Counted from the first letter of the stretch, positions 43,851 through 54,530 are shown. The stretch: DNA of 64,000 nucleotides from Rugalucina vietnamica (GCA_964017185.1 OZ024878.1:5651151-5715150), one strand, 5' to 3'. The notes: generated from the letters alone by a model not told the origin. Numbers and translations: made by a program.

Positions 43851-43955
43851 GAAAAGCACTATGTCTGTTGGCAAGAAGCGACTTTATGGAGAGGCTACCC
43901 AACAATGGAGATGTGCTCTACAACTGTCTACAGAATCTGATTTCCAAGAATACAG
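43851..43955 (+). CDS. ETV6: ETV6/Yan-like gene, exon with second half of PNT domain
   Basis: 105 bp between TATGTTTATCCAG and GTATGA, phase 1 to phase 1. It completes G-K-A-L-C-L-L-A-R-S-D-F, then PNNGDVLYNCLQNLISKN. The pattern GDVLY.LLQ..L is the last PNT helix of ETV6-type proteins. Joined to the previous exon the domain is about 68 residues, the usual length, with no stop or missing core residue. Whether the hydrophobic surface pairs needed for polymerisation are kept cannot be judged without a model. It is followed by an intron of about 8.9 kb full of repeats. Confidence 0.9.
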
Positions 43956-44298
43956 GTATGACTAGTATACACTTCATTACGTACTTTGAGCATGCATGAT
44001 TTATGGTATAATTTTATATCCTTATGTTACATGGGCGGTTTGAGGGTGAAAATTATTCACAATCATATCAAGTATGTACCTGCCGGGGAACAAGGCTGTG
44101 TATTTTGTTAGTTTGATGGTGTTACCGAACACGGTGAATAAATAAATATGCAGGAAGCGAGGTTAAGTATCCTTTAAATGCAAGACTGCCAAAATTTACT
44201 AGACAATCTGTCCAAACTCATCAAATCCATATAGACAAAGACCAATCAGAGATTTGCACAAAGCTGGAAGTGAACCTCCCGAAAGGGAAGCGTGATTA

Positions 44299-44573
44299 CA
44301 TCAGGAAAACATCTCCGTGCAATGAATACCCCCGTAAACCCCACTTTTATATAGAAAAACTTGGGTTCGCAGGGGTATACCTATTTTTCTTATTTTTGCT
44401 CCAAAACATAGATTTTGGGTACTCGTTAGAACCGCCTCGCCGAGGCAGTGCTAACGAGTACCCACAATCTATGTTTTGAGCAAAAATAAGAAAAATATCA
44501 AAAATTTCCGCTGAAAATTATCGATTTTTGACCTGAAAAAATTACTGTTTATCATATGGGCATGTTTTCGTAA
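44299..44573 (+). mobile_element. FB1 element (E1) of the 44 kb duplication
   Basis: CATCAGGAAAACATCTCCGT to CATGTTTTCGTAA. The core has one arm mutated (CGAGGCAGTGCTAACGAGTA). Part of the H1-H2-E1-H1'-E2-H2'-E3 array. Confidence 0.85.
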
Positions 44574-44617
44574 AGTATTCACAATCATATCAAATATGTA
44601 CCTGCCGGGGAACAAAC

Positions 44618-44886
44618 CATTACGAAAACTTGCCCATGCAATATACAGTGAATTATTTAAGCTGTAAAAATTAAAAAAAAAAAATCAGTAAAACATTTGT
44701 TGTTTTTTCTTATTTTTGCACAAAACATAGCTTGTGGGTACACGTTAGAACCGCCTCGGCGCGTACCCACAATCTATGTTTTGAAGCAAAAATAAGAAAA
44801 ATAGGTTTACCCTTGCGAACCCAAGTTTTTCTATAAAAGAGTGGGGTTTAAGGGGGTGTTTATTTCACGGACATGTATTCCTGATG
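44618..44886 (-). mobile_element. FB1 element (E2) splitting the duplicated unit
   Basis: CATTACGAAAACTTGCCCAT to ACGGACATGTATTCCTGATG. The core is shortened (GAACCGCCTCGGCGCGTACC). Compared with the unsplit first copy, only a few bases are altered at the insertion point (AACAA/GGCTG), so there is no long TSD here. Confidence 0.85.
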
Positions 44887-45078
44887 CTGTGTATTGTGTA
44901 AGTTTGATGGTGCTACCGAACACGGTGAATAAATAAATATGCTGGAAGCGAGGTTAAGTATCCTTTAAATGCAAGACTGCCAAAATTTACTAGACAATAT
45001 GTCCAAACTCATCAAATCCATATAGACAAAGACCAATCAGAGATTTGCACAAAGCTGGAAGTGTGGGAAGCGTGATTA

Positions 45079-45355
45079 CATCAGGAAAACATGTCCGTGC
45101 AATGAATACCCCCGTAAACCCCACTTTTATATAGGTAAAACTGGGGTATGCAGGGGTATACCAATTTTTCTTATTTTTGCTCCAAAACATAGATTGTGGG
45201 TACTCGTTAGAATCGCCTTGCCGAGGTTCTAACTTGTACCCACAATCTATGTTTTGAGCAAAAGTAAGAAAAATATCAAAATTTTTTAGGTAAAAAATTT
45301 CAATTTTTAAAGCTAGAAAATTCTCTGTATATTGCATGGGCAAGTTTTCGTAATG
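45079..45355 (+). mobile_element. FB1 element (E3)
   Basis: CATCAGGAAAACATGTCCGT to CAAGTTTTCGTAATG, starting after H2'. The core is slightly shortened (CGCCTTGCCGAGG). Confidence 0.85.
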
Positions 45356-46556
45356 AGGAGCTTCGGGGTAAGCACCGCTTACAATTAAATCTCCTGAAGG
45401 TGCGTTTATAGGATGGCCATAATCCGGCGTCCGTCCATCGTTCGTCCGTCGTCCATAATTGCAAAGATCTCCTCTGAAACAACTTGACCAATCAAAGATT
45501 ATCTTCATGTGGAGCATCCTTAGGAAGGGGGAACAAAATGGTCCAGGTAACATGGCCAAGATGGTCGCCATGGCTACAAATAGCAAAATTCTTTACAAAT
45601 CTCCTTTTCCAGAACCATAAGGTCTATGGTTTTGAAATTTGACATGCAACACCAAAGAGAGGATCTCTACAAAGTTTATATATTTCATGGCATAGGTCAC
45701 CAATGCATTTGAATGGCGGAAACTTGTTAAAATGTGACTTGCAGGAAGTGAGCAAATAAACTGAAGATTTATATACTAGTACATGTATATAACCATGATA
45801 TTCAAAGATCATTTTCTCCTCAAACTGCTTGGCCAATTAAAGCCAAATTTTATATGAAGCATCTATAGAAAGGGGGAACCAATGTGCATATAAGTAATCG
45901 GGAACCAGTGGGTACATAAGTAATCCAGGTCACATGTCTAAGATGGCCGTCATGCCCATATGGTAAAAATCCTACAAATTCTTCTCCGGAACTGGTGGAC
46001 CGATTTCAACAAAACTTGACATGCATAATTGGGGACTAGAGTAATATAATGTATACATAAATTTTGACCCTGTGATGACCTTGACCTATTTTACGGCAAG
46101 GTCAACATAGGTCGCCTATGCATTTGGATGGGGAAACTTGTTTTAAAAATGTCACTTGAAGGGCAAAACTTGCAGGACATGGGCAAATGAAATGGAATTT
46201 GAAGATTCTGAAAAGAATTTATTTGGACCACAGGGGTGGGTCTGTACCCACCCCGGGGTAGTATACATGTATATAACCATAATATTCAAAGATGTCTCTG
46301 AAATTGCTTGGTCAATCAAAGTCAAATTTTATAGAAGCATCTTTGTGAAGGGGATACCAATGTATTTATAAACCAGGTCACATGACCAAGATGGCTGCCA
46401 TGCCCATATATGGTAAAACTCCTTTAAAAATCTTGTTCTCAGGAACTGTTGGAGCTATATACATGTATATGACCTTTATAGTAAAAACGTGTATTGGTAT
46501 ATGTCTCAGATCTCAGGTGAGCGTTTACAGGACCATTGGTCCTCTGGTTTTTCTTT
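45356..46556 (+). mobile_element. pearl-like element
   Basis: Three diverged units: ATTGCAAAGATCTCCTCTGA, CCAAAGAGAGGATCTCTACA, GACCTTGACCTATTTTACGG and CACATGACCAAGATGGCTGC. It closes with ATCTCAGGTGAGCGTTTACA, AGGACCATTGGTCCT and CTGG. The 5' end (AAATCTCCTGAAGGTGCGTT) is diverged. Confidence 0.75.
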
Positions 46557-46675
46557 GTTAGTGGTGTATGTCTGGTGTCATGTCTAGTTGTGTAAGCTGA
46601 CTACTTCAGAAAGACACAAGCATCTGATTGTAGAGCAGCTGTTTGAAAATATTGTATAACGAAAATCGTTGTGAC

Positions 46676-46998
46676 CATCAGGAAAACATGTCCGTGCAAT
46701 ATATCCACTTTTATATAGTAAAACTGGGGTTTGCATGGGTATACCTATTTTCTTATTTTTGCTCCAAAACATAGATTGTGGGTACTCGTGTACCCACAAT
46801 CTATGTTTTGAGCAAAATTTTTCTTATTTTTGCTCCAAAACATAGATTGTGGGTACTCGTCAGAACCGCCTCGCTAACGTGTACCCACAATTTATGTTTT
46901 GAGCAAAAATAAGAGAAATATCAACATTTTTCTGGTGAAATTTTCAATTTTTGTTACTGAAAAATCTCTATGTATTGCATGGGCAAGTTTTCGTTATG
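46676..46998 (+). mobile_element. FB1 element with a duplicated core
   Basis: CATCAGGAAAACATGTCCGT to CAAGTTTTCGTTATG. The segment TTTTTCTTATTTTTGCTCCA...GTGGGTACTCGT occurs twice (46748-46790 and 46818-46860), each with its reverse arm. This gives two small hairpins in a row. Confidence 0.8.
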
Positions 46999-47089
46999 AC
47001 CTTATGGGGAGACTCATTCTAATGCTACTGCCATTTCTCATACCAAACAATAATTGTAATTGTAAGCAGTTTATCTAATATTTTACTTG

Positions 47090-47236
47090 CTTGATTGGGG
47101 TATCCAGGGGTATACTTATTTTCTTATTCTACGTTTGCTCCAAAACATAGATTGTATGTACTCATTAGAACAGCCTCGGCGGTCAAAAATCTCTTTAAAA
47201 ATCTCTGTATATTACATGGGCATGTTTTCGTAATGG
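47090..47236 (+). mobile_element. FB1 partial element
   Basis: GGGGTATCCAGGGGTATACT to CATGTTTTCGTAATG, with the left terminus and the second core arm missing. Confidence 0.7.
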
Positions 47237-47458
47237 TCTTACTTTCAAACTTAATTCATGAATGTGAATGTGAAAGTTTATTTGATACGACGAATAAACC
47301 TAAGACTAATGAAATGTTTGTAGATATATATCCGCATTACATGTATAACAAAATGCGGAAGTGTTCCGTGTTCAAACAAAACATAAAAAGTTTAATAAGT
47401 AGACGTTTTAGTATCAAATTTCATTGTCCGTTACACTTTCAGAGTTGTTAAATCGATT

Positions 47459-47607
47459 TTTCGCCGAGGCGGTTCTAACGAGTACCTACAATCTATGTTT
47501 TGGAGCAAGAATAAGAAAAAATAGGTTTACCCTTGCATACCCCAGTTTTGCTATATAAAAGTGGGATATAAAGGGGTATACATTTAACGGACATGTTTTT
47601 CCTGATG
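47459..47607 (-). mobile_element. FB1 right-half element
   Basis: CGCCGAGGCGGTTCTAACGA to GACATGTTTTTCCTGATG. Only the half after the core centre is present, as at 19922-20027 and 59598-59711. Confidence 0.75.
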
Positions 47608-47630
47608 CTTCAATTTACACTGTCACCTTA

Positions 47631-47647
47631 CATTACGAAAACTTGCA

Positions 47648-47680
<33 letters not shown>

Positions 47681-48914
47681 TGTAAAAACTGAAAATTCCA
47701 TTCAGAAAAAAAAAAATAATATACACTGAAAAAAGTTATAAGATAAGAGGCCATCTCATATTTTTTCTTCTAGTTCAGAAAGTAAAATACGATCAATCAA
47801 ATTCATGATCAAATGAATAAACTAATGTCTAACAGTGGCTCTGTGAGTTTCTGCATTCCAAAATGCGTGATATTTCTCACACAGACGATGAGTAAAGGTA
47901 CCCTCTTTTCAAAAAGTCACACTTTATTAACATCAAATTAAATATCTTATTATGACATTGTGTTCTACATTTTAATTTAATTGAAAGTGCTACTGACTGC
48001 TATGATGCAAGATAAAATCAAGTCAGATGTGTTGCTGCAATAAGAATCTTCGTTTCTGTAAGACAGCAACATGAATAACAGGAATTCACCTTTTTGCATG
48101 CAGTTTGGATACAAACTTTGTTCATCTACGGTTGCATTATCAGCAGTATGGAATTGAAATTGTCACTGATTATCAAGGTCTAATACTAGACTCTGATAAA
48201 CTTTGAAAATATAAAAAATCATTCACCAATTTCGTTACTTTGTTCGTTAAAAATTGGCATTGAAACCGGAAGTATGCGGCAGCCGTGACCTGTTTGGCCT
48301 CGAAAATAGTCTAAAATAGCTCATTTGAATTATATCTTTCATTTTCAGGCCTCATCAAGTGAATTTCACAGGGATTAACACGTTTAAGAGGCATATTGAT
48401 GAATTTTCAAAAAATCTCAAAAATAGCGATTTTTAAAAAGTCTACCAGTACAGAAAATTCCAATGTTTGATGTTTTTCCGAGCCGGAAGGGCCCCTTTGA
48501 TGACACCCGTTCCTGATTTAAATAAATGTTGTGCTTTATCCATTTTTTTTTATTCAAAAACAATGATTTTTGTATTTGTACTCCGAAAACGCGTTTGATG
48601 AAAGAAATTTATTTCTGAACACTTTGGGACTTTACTTAGTTGAAAGACACGTATGTATTTAGACAAAAAGTCGTGCAACTTTGAACATGGCTTGGAATCA
48701 AAAAAGGAGTTTGAAAAGTGGCCTCTTATAACACTTTTCAGTGTATTTGCTGAAAACATAGATTGTAGGTACACGTAACAGCATCGACGAGGCGGTTATA
48801 AAGTGTACACACAATCTATGTTTTGGATCAAACATAAAAATGATATGTCCCAGTTTTTCTACATTAAATTGGAGTATAAGGGGGTATTCGTTACCTGGAC
48901 ATGTTTGACTGATG
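47631..48914 (-). mobile_element. FB1 element split by a TIR transposon
   Basis: The left part 47631-47721 (CATTACGAAAACTTGCAC, T-run of about 25) and the right part 48746-48914 (GAAAACATAGATTGTAGGTA, then ATGTTTGACTGATG) belong to one diverged FB1. The insert between them is described separately. Confidence 0.75.
47724..48743. mobile_element. non-autonomous DNA transposon, CACTG ends, TA flanks
   Basis: Terminal inverted repeats CACTGAAAAAAGTTATAAGA(TAAGAGGCC) and, as reverse complement of the right end, CACTGAAAAGTGTTATAAGA(GGCC), about 27 bp. Both sides carry TA (47722-47723 and 48744-48745). Length 1020 bp, no transposase frame. CACTG ends occur in several animal DNA-transposon superfamilies; with only TA flanks the superfamily is open. 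Confidence 0.85.
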
Positions 48915-49204
48915 TTTTGGGCTCTCTTTACTCTTCAAATATTTTCAGATTGCAGTAATATAACATCCATTCACAGCTGCATAAGCTGCCCAGTATTTAA
49001 GACAGCTCGTATAAGAAAAACAGGCTTTTGCATCTAGATTTCATCAAATACATACATGTACGTCTCTACGGCCAAAGCGGAATATGCACTTGTATGTATT
49101 TTGTCATGGTTCCGTAGTGGTTATTCAGCCCATGCGTTTAATTTCAGCTTCGCGGTAACGACGACCAGTAACAGTCAAAAATTCCAAGCTGCCTGATAAA
49201 TATA

Positions 49205-49317
49205 AGAACCTAATTGTCAATTTAGTTTTTCCCCACCTCGGTTCTTGGAGTGGGAATTTCTTTCTGATTGCTCCTTTTCCTGACCATTGCCTACTTGTAC
49301 CTTTTTATGGCAGCATG
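49205..49317 (+). mobile_element. LINE-B 3' end, short copy
   Basis: AAGAACCTAATTGTCAATTT..., CCCCACCTCGGTTCTTGGAG, TTGCCTACTTGTACCTTTTT. About 110 bp, strongly 5'-truncated. It directly precedes the pearl-like array. Confidence 0.75.
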
Positions 49318-49325
49318 TCGCTTTT

Positions 49326-51336
49326 TAGCTCACCTGAGCCGAAGGCTCACAGGTGAGCTTATAGGATAGGCAGGCATCCGTCGTCCGTCGTCGTCCGTCG
49401 TCCGTCGTCCGTCCACAATTTCAAAGAAGAATATTTCTGAAGCTAGTAGGCCGATCTTGATCAAATTTAATGTGAACCATAATTGGGTTGGGGGATTGAT
49501 GGCATTAGGTTTTGGAGCAGATTGTATCAAAATTGTGGTTTCCATGGCAACAGATAGGTCCCATAGACTTACAATGGGAAAAACTAAAAAAATCTTCTTC
49601 TCTGAAACCACTAGGCCCACAGCTTTTATATTTGGTATGTAGCAATGGCTAATGGTCCTCTACATAAATTGTGCCATTCGTGCCCCTTGGGTCAAATTTG
49701 GCCACGCCCCGGGGGTCGATAGTCTCCATAGACTTACTATGGGAAAAAAAAAATAAAAAATCTTCTTCTCTGAAACCACAGGACCCACAGCTTTGATATT
49801 TTGTATGTGGCAATGGCTAATGGTCCTCTACATAAATTGTGCCAGCCATGCCCCTGGGGTCAAATTTGGCCACGCCCCGGGGGTCGATAGTCTCCATAGA
49901 CTTACAATTGGAAAAACTAAAAAAAATCTTCTTCTCTGAAACCACTAGGCCCACAGCTTTGATATTTGGTATGTAGCAATGGCTAATGGTCCTCTACATA
50001 AATTGTGCCATTCATGCCCCTGGGGTCAAATTTGGCCACGCCCCGGGGGTTGATAGTCTCCATAGACTTACTATGGGAAAAAAAATTAAAAAATCTTCTT
50101 CTCTGAAACCACAGGGCCCACAGCTTTGATATTTTGTAGGTGGCAATAGCTAATGGTCCTCTACATAAATTGTGCCGATCATGCCCCTGGGGTCAAATTT
50201 GGCTACGCCCCGGGGGTCGATAGTCTCCATAGACCTACAATAGGAAAAAAACTAAAAAAAGCTTCTTCTCTGAAACCACTAGGCCAACAGCTTTGATATT
50301 TGGTATGTAGCAATGGCTAATTGTCCTCTACATAAATTGTGCCATTCATGCCCCTGGGGTCAAATTTGGCTACGCCCCGGGGGTTGATAGTCTCCATAGA
50401 CTTACTATGGGAAAAAAATTAAAAAATCTTCTTCTCTGAAACCACAGGGCCCACAGCTTTGATATTTTGTTTGTGGCAATGGCTAATGGTCCTCTACATA
50501 AATTGTGCCAATCATGTCCCCAGGGTCAAATTTGGCTACGCCCCGGGGGTCGATAGTCTCCATAGACCTACAATAGGAAAAACTAAAAAAAATCTTCTTC
50601 TCTGAAACCACTAGGCCCACAGCTTTGATATTTGGTATGTAGCAATGGCTAATGGTCCTCTACATAAATTGTGCCATTCATGCCATTCATGCCCCTGGGG
50701 TCAAATTTGGCCACGCCCCGGGGGTTGATAGTCTCCATAGACTTACTATGGGAAAAAAATAAAAAAATCTTCTCTGAAACCACTAGGCCCACAGCTTTTA
50801 TATTTTGTATGTAGCAATGGCTAATGGTCCTCTACATAAATTGTGCCATTCATGCCCCTGGGGTCAAATTTGGCCAGGCCCCGGAGGTTGATAGTCTCAA
50901 TTTTAGACTTGCTATGGGAAAAAAAATTCAAAAATCTTCTTCTCTGAAACCACAGGGCACACAGCTTTGATATTTTGTATGTGGCAATGGCTAATGGTCC
51001 TCTACATAAATTGTGCCAGCCATGCCCCTGGGGTCAAATTTGGCCATGCCCCGGGGGTAGATAGTCTCCATAGACCTACAAGGGGAAAAACTAACAAAAA
51101 TCTTCTTCTCTGAAACCAAAAAGCCCAGAGCTTCTATATTTTGTATGTAGCAATGTTTGGTAGTCCCCATTATAAATTGTGCCAGTGACGCCCCTGGGTC
51201 AAATTTGGCCATGCCCCGGGGGTCAATAGTGTCCATGCATAGACTTTCATTTGTCGATTCTCATTTAATTTAAATCTCATGAGCTTACAATGTGATAATC
51301 TCTCAGGTGAGCTACAGGACCAATGGTCCTCTAGTT
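49326..51336 (+). mobile_element. pearl-like element with about ten 167 bp tandem units
   Basis: The left end is TTTTTAGCTCACCTGAGCC, with a small GGTGAGCTTATAGGAT lead and a GTCGTCCGTC-rich stretch. Then come about ten units of about 167 bp, each with TCTCTGAAACCACTAGGCCC, GCAATGGCTAATGGTCCTCT, TTGTGCCATTCATGCCCCTG and CCACGCCCCGGGGGT. The right end is TCTCAGGTGAGCTACAGGAC and the hairpin AGGACCAATGGTCCT then CTAG. Units alternate between two subtypes, so the array grew partly as dimers. No protein. Confidence 0.88.
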
Positions 51337-51344
51337 CATTTTCT

Positions 51345-51560
51345 TACCAATGTTTAACATATTTGGTCCCCTTTAGATCATACTAGTCTTTCTATTGACT
51401 ACCATGTTGAAAGTTGCAAAATTACAGTAATTCTCTTTGGCTCCATGTTGCCAAATCTAAAGGGTCACTGACGAGACTTCAATAGTCGAAACCGCGGTAT
51501 GGCCCATCCCCTTTCTCATTTATGTATTCGCTGCTCTTAAAGGATCTAAGTTTTGATTTT
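51345..51560 (+). repeat. interspersed repeat R1
   Basis: ATACTAGTCTTTCTATTGAC, TTTGGCTCCATGTTGCCA, GGGTCACTGACGAGACTT and GAAACCGCGGTATGGCCCAT, ending GCTCTTAAAGGATCTAAG. It begins right after the pearl-like element. Confidence 0.65.
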
Positions 51561-51659
51561 TTAATTATATCAGACCAATTACCCTGAAGAGTATTTTCTC
51601 ATGACGCTCCCCATTGCACGTTTTTTCTTCATTTACCACCAGGATATACTTAACAATTT

Positions 51660-51878
51660 GAGCCACCGCATGGGAAAACCAACAATCTGCATAAGCGAAA
51701 ACAAAGGCGCAGACCGGTGATCAGTGCCTTTGTTTTCGCTACACGGATAGTAGAATCCCTCTTCGACTTAAATTCACTTGAAATTTCAAGCCTCTAGTCT
51801 GCTTGTGTGACTGTACAGGCTAGTTTGTGTCAGACCTGATCAGGAACCCAAATTGTTTGTCTTCTCATGCAGCGGCTC
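51660..51878 (+). mobile_element. FB2 fold-back element
   Basis: GAGCCACCGCATGGGAAAAC to CTTCTCATGCAGCGGCTC, flanked by ATTT on the left and ATTT on the right. The core is shortened (GGCGCAGACCGGTGATCAGT). Confidence 0.8.
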
Positions 51879-52122
51879 ATTTTAGTCTACATCTAGCATA
51901 ACAATACATGATTGGTTGTTTGGGAATATAATACGGAAGTGCTTGAAATATCTTGTTTAAGAATATCCCTGCGGTCTGTCAGGTGCAGAATTATTGCTGA
52001 TTATTTTACTATTTGAGCTTTAAAGGATGCAACAATCGTATTTAAGTAATTAGGCTGAGTAAGCTATTTGATCATTTCGAACCATATGAGTATGTGAAAG
52101 TCAAGCATGCGTCGCTTTACCT

Positions 52123-52349
52123 TAGCCGGGACGCGAGAAAACCGGTCTCCAAGGTTTCCGGCAAGATCCGACACAAACCGGCCTGTACAGTCACAAAAGA
52201 AGGCTAGAAGCTTGAAATTTCGGATTTATGAAGAAGATGTATTTTACTATCTGTGTAGTGAAGCCAAAGGCGCTGATCAGCTGGGCAGTAACTGCACAGC
52301 TGATCTGCGTCTTTGCTTTCGCATAGGCAAAATCCGGTTGTCTCATGCA
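52123..52349 (+). mobile_element. FB2 fold-back element, ends decayed
   Basis: TAGCCGGGACGCGAGAAAAC to CGGTTGTCTCATGC. The core arms GGCGCTGATCAGCTGGGCAG and TGCACAGCTGATCTGCG pair. Confidence 0.75.
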
Positions 52350-52436
52350 AATGATAAAACACAAAAATACGGATAGAAGGTTGAAGATTGGAATACACAC
52401 TGTAGTTTATTTTGGGTTTTTGGGTTTGGGTAAGCC

Positions 52437-52438
<2 letters not shown>

Positions 52439-52506
<68 letters not shown>

Positions 52507-52514
52507 ATATGTAG

Positions 52515-52550
<36 letters not shown>

Positions 52551-52551
52551 A
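52439..52551. repeat. (ATT)n microsatellite in two blocks
   Basis: 52439-52503 and 52519-52551, separated by AATATATGTAGT. Confidence 0.95.
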
Positions 52552-52838
52552 CATGTATTATTATCATATTTAACTCAGAGTAAAGTGTCGTTCAAACTTG
52601 CAAAACTTGCATGTATTATTTGCCGACATACCTGATCAAATAGAACGGTTGCCAAAGTACGGGTTTTTATATTATATTTTTGTCGTTCTCAGTGTTTAGA
52701 AGGATCTCGAGTTCTTAACTACCGATCGTTTTTTATGATCATTTATGATGTTCTGTTCTTTGGTTGTTTCTTTTTTAAATGTAGTCTGGCTCGAAACCTG
52801 AAACCATTCATTCCACTTACATGTGTTCTGTATTGTAG

Positions 52839-52934
52839 GTGGCGGTATGTTCAGTCAGCATACTCTAGCCACGCCCCCGGGAGTTATCGGGTCTCCACTC
52901 ACTCCTGCAAACAAGTCATCTACATTGCCAACAG
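52839..52934 (+). CDS. ETV6: ETV6/Yan-like gene, linker exon
   Basis: 96 bp between TGTGTTCTGTATTGTAG and GTATGA, phase 1 at both ends. It encodes G-G-G-M-F-S-Q-H, then T-L-A-T-P-P-G-V-I-G-S-P-L-T-P-A-N-K, and ends S-S-T-L-P-T. Three Ser/Thr-Pro sites are candidate MAPK sites, as known for the Yan and ETV6 linkers. There is no folded domain. It joins the same open frame as the PNT exons, but the identity rests on phase, strand and composition. An FB2 element starts 12 bp after its donor. Confidence 0.72.
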
Positions 52935-52946
52935 GTATGAAATATG

Positions 52947-53166
52947 GGCCGCCGCACCAGAAAACAAACAATCTGCATATGCGAAAACAAAGACGCAGAT
53001 CAGCTGTGCATTAATTGCACAGCTGATCAGCGCCTTTGTTTTCGCTACAAGGATAGTACAATTCCTCCTCGACCTATTTCCGAAATTTCAAGCTTCTATC
53101 CTTCTCCTGTGACTGTACAGGGCCTGGTCGGAATTCCAAATTGTTTGTTTTCTCATCCAGCGGCTC
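52947..53166 (+). mobile_element. FB2 element 12 bp inside the intron
   Basis: GGGCCGCCGCACCAGAAAAC to TTTTCTCATCCAGCGGCTC. The core GGCGCAG...TGATCAGCGCC forms arms of about 30 bp (ATCAGCTGTGCATTAATTGC and its complement). In the pre-mRNA the hairpin would lie next to the 5' splice site of the preceding exon. Confidence 0.85.
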
Positions 53167-53740
53167 ATATATTTACATTTACTGTCCTTACACCATCTAT
53201 CAGAAACTGACTATTTCAAAATCACTTTTTCCGAAACACCTTCAGAAATATAATAAACCTCAGTGTCATCCTTTTGCATTTCAGAAGTCTCAAAAAAAGG
53301 GCCACAAATGTTTTGAAAATCGGTTCACTATAGAACTGTTATGTCCAAAATTCATTGGATTGGCATTTTGTGTGTATGCAAGAATAATAGCAAATCTGTT
53401 GGTTTGAAGGTCAATCATGTATACAATTTTGTTTTGGTTTCACGCATTCCAATCTAAAACAGGCAACTTTATTTCTTTCCGGGAAAATAGTTACTTCCCT
53501 TGCTCACATTTTCACAATGAAAAAAAAATCTGTATTAAAATTGTTCTCTGGCATATACAGGATCTTACACGAGTGGCCATTTCATATGAAATTGAGGCTT
53601 AGGCGAGTTTAATAATATTTATATGAAATGACCACGAGTGTAAGATACATGTAGGCTTTAATATGTGAATTTTAGATTAGGATTTTATCGCCTTCAAAGT
53701 GTACATATTACATGTAATAACGAAAATTGAAATGAAAATT

Positions 53741-53862
53741 GAGCCGCGTCGTGAGAAAACCGGATTTTTGCATAGGCGAAAACAAAGGCGCAGATCAGCT
53801 TCGCAGTAGCTGCGAAGCTGATCAGCGCCTTTGTTTTTGCTACACGGATAGTATAATTCACA
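53741..53862 (+). mobile_element. FB2 element lacking its right arm
   Basis: GAGCCGCGTCGTGAGAAAAC and both core arms (GCGCAGATCAGCTTCGCAGT, GAAGCTGATCAGCGCC) are intact. It stops at GATAGTATAATTCA, where an ATTCACAAAATACTAA-rich stretch (53855-53960) begins. Confidence 0.8.
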
Positions 53863-54009
53863 AAATACTAATATAATTCACAAAATATATATTCACAAAA
53901 TACTAATCTTTTATCAAAATATATAATTAAAAAGAATATATATATTCACAAAATACTAAACTTTTACCTCCTTAACCCAAATCGTCATTTAGGCATTTGA
54001 AGCAGGGTA

Positions 54010-54530
54010 TCCAAGAATTTCATAGAAAGTATGTCTTGGTTCCGGCAGACAAAGCCGCGAACAATGTTGTTGTCGTTTTTAGGTTTCACTACGTTAAAAC
54101 AGGAGCTTGATGGTACCAGGGCTTATCTGGAGACAGATACTGATGAAATGTCTGTAGTTAATGCTCACTTAAACGATTTACCTGTTAAGTTTTCTGTTTG
54201 TGTCAATGAAGGCCAAGACAAACTTCCTACGATGTATTGGTTACCTAAGCTTCACAAAAGACCACACAAAGCTAGATTTATTGCAAATTCTAGCTCTTTC
54301 AAAACCAATTTTTATTTGAAGTTTCATATACTGCCTAGATTTGATAGCAGTAAGGCAGGAACTTAATAATTTAGAAAGTTCAGTAGTAGAACAAGAGCTA
54401 GAATTTGCAATAAACCTAGCTTTGTGCGGTCTTTTGTGAAGCTTAGGTAACCAATACATTGTAGGAAGTCTGTCTTGGCCTTCATTGACACAAACAGAAA
54501 ACAGGTAAATCGTTTGAGTGTTCCACAGCT
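54010..54530 (+). pseudogene. Penelope-like RT fragment with an inverted second piece
   Basis: The plus-strand part (54010-54300) encodes, with a frameshift near 54100, K-Y-V-L-V-P-A-D-K-A-A-N-N-V-V-V, then LKQELDGTRAY, and LPTMYWLPKLHKRPHKARF, a hallmark N-terminal block of Penelope-like reverse transcriptases. From about 54530 back to 54300 the minus strand repeats the same block and continues (IANSSS, TTELSKLLSSCLTAIKSR). The two parts are therefore joined head to head. The catalytic palm and GIY-YIG endonuclease are absent. It lies in an intron of the ETV6-like gene and is inactive. Confidence 0.82.

Larger units (their letters stand above)
44054..45078. repeat. 521 bp tandem duplication containing FB1 copies
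   Basis: H1 (44054-44093, TATTCACAATCATATCAAGT...) is repeated at 44575-44615. H2 (44094-44298, ending GGGAAGCGTGATTA) is repeated at 44887-45078. Each H2 is followed immediately by a forward FB1 start. In the second copy a reverse FB1 (44618-44886) lies exactly between H1' and H2'. Confidence 0.9.

Noticed and set aside
49330-51236. Short ORFs in the 167 bp tandem array
   Set aside because: They follow the repeat period and change frame between units; no start or domain is consistent.
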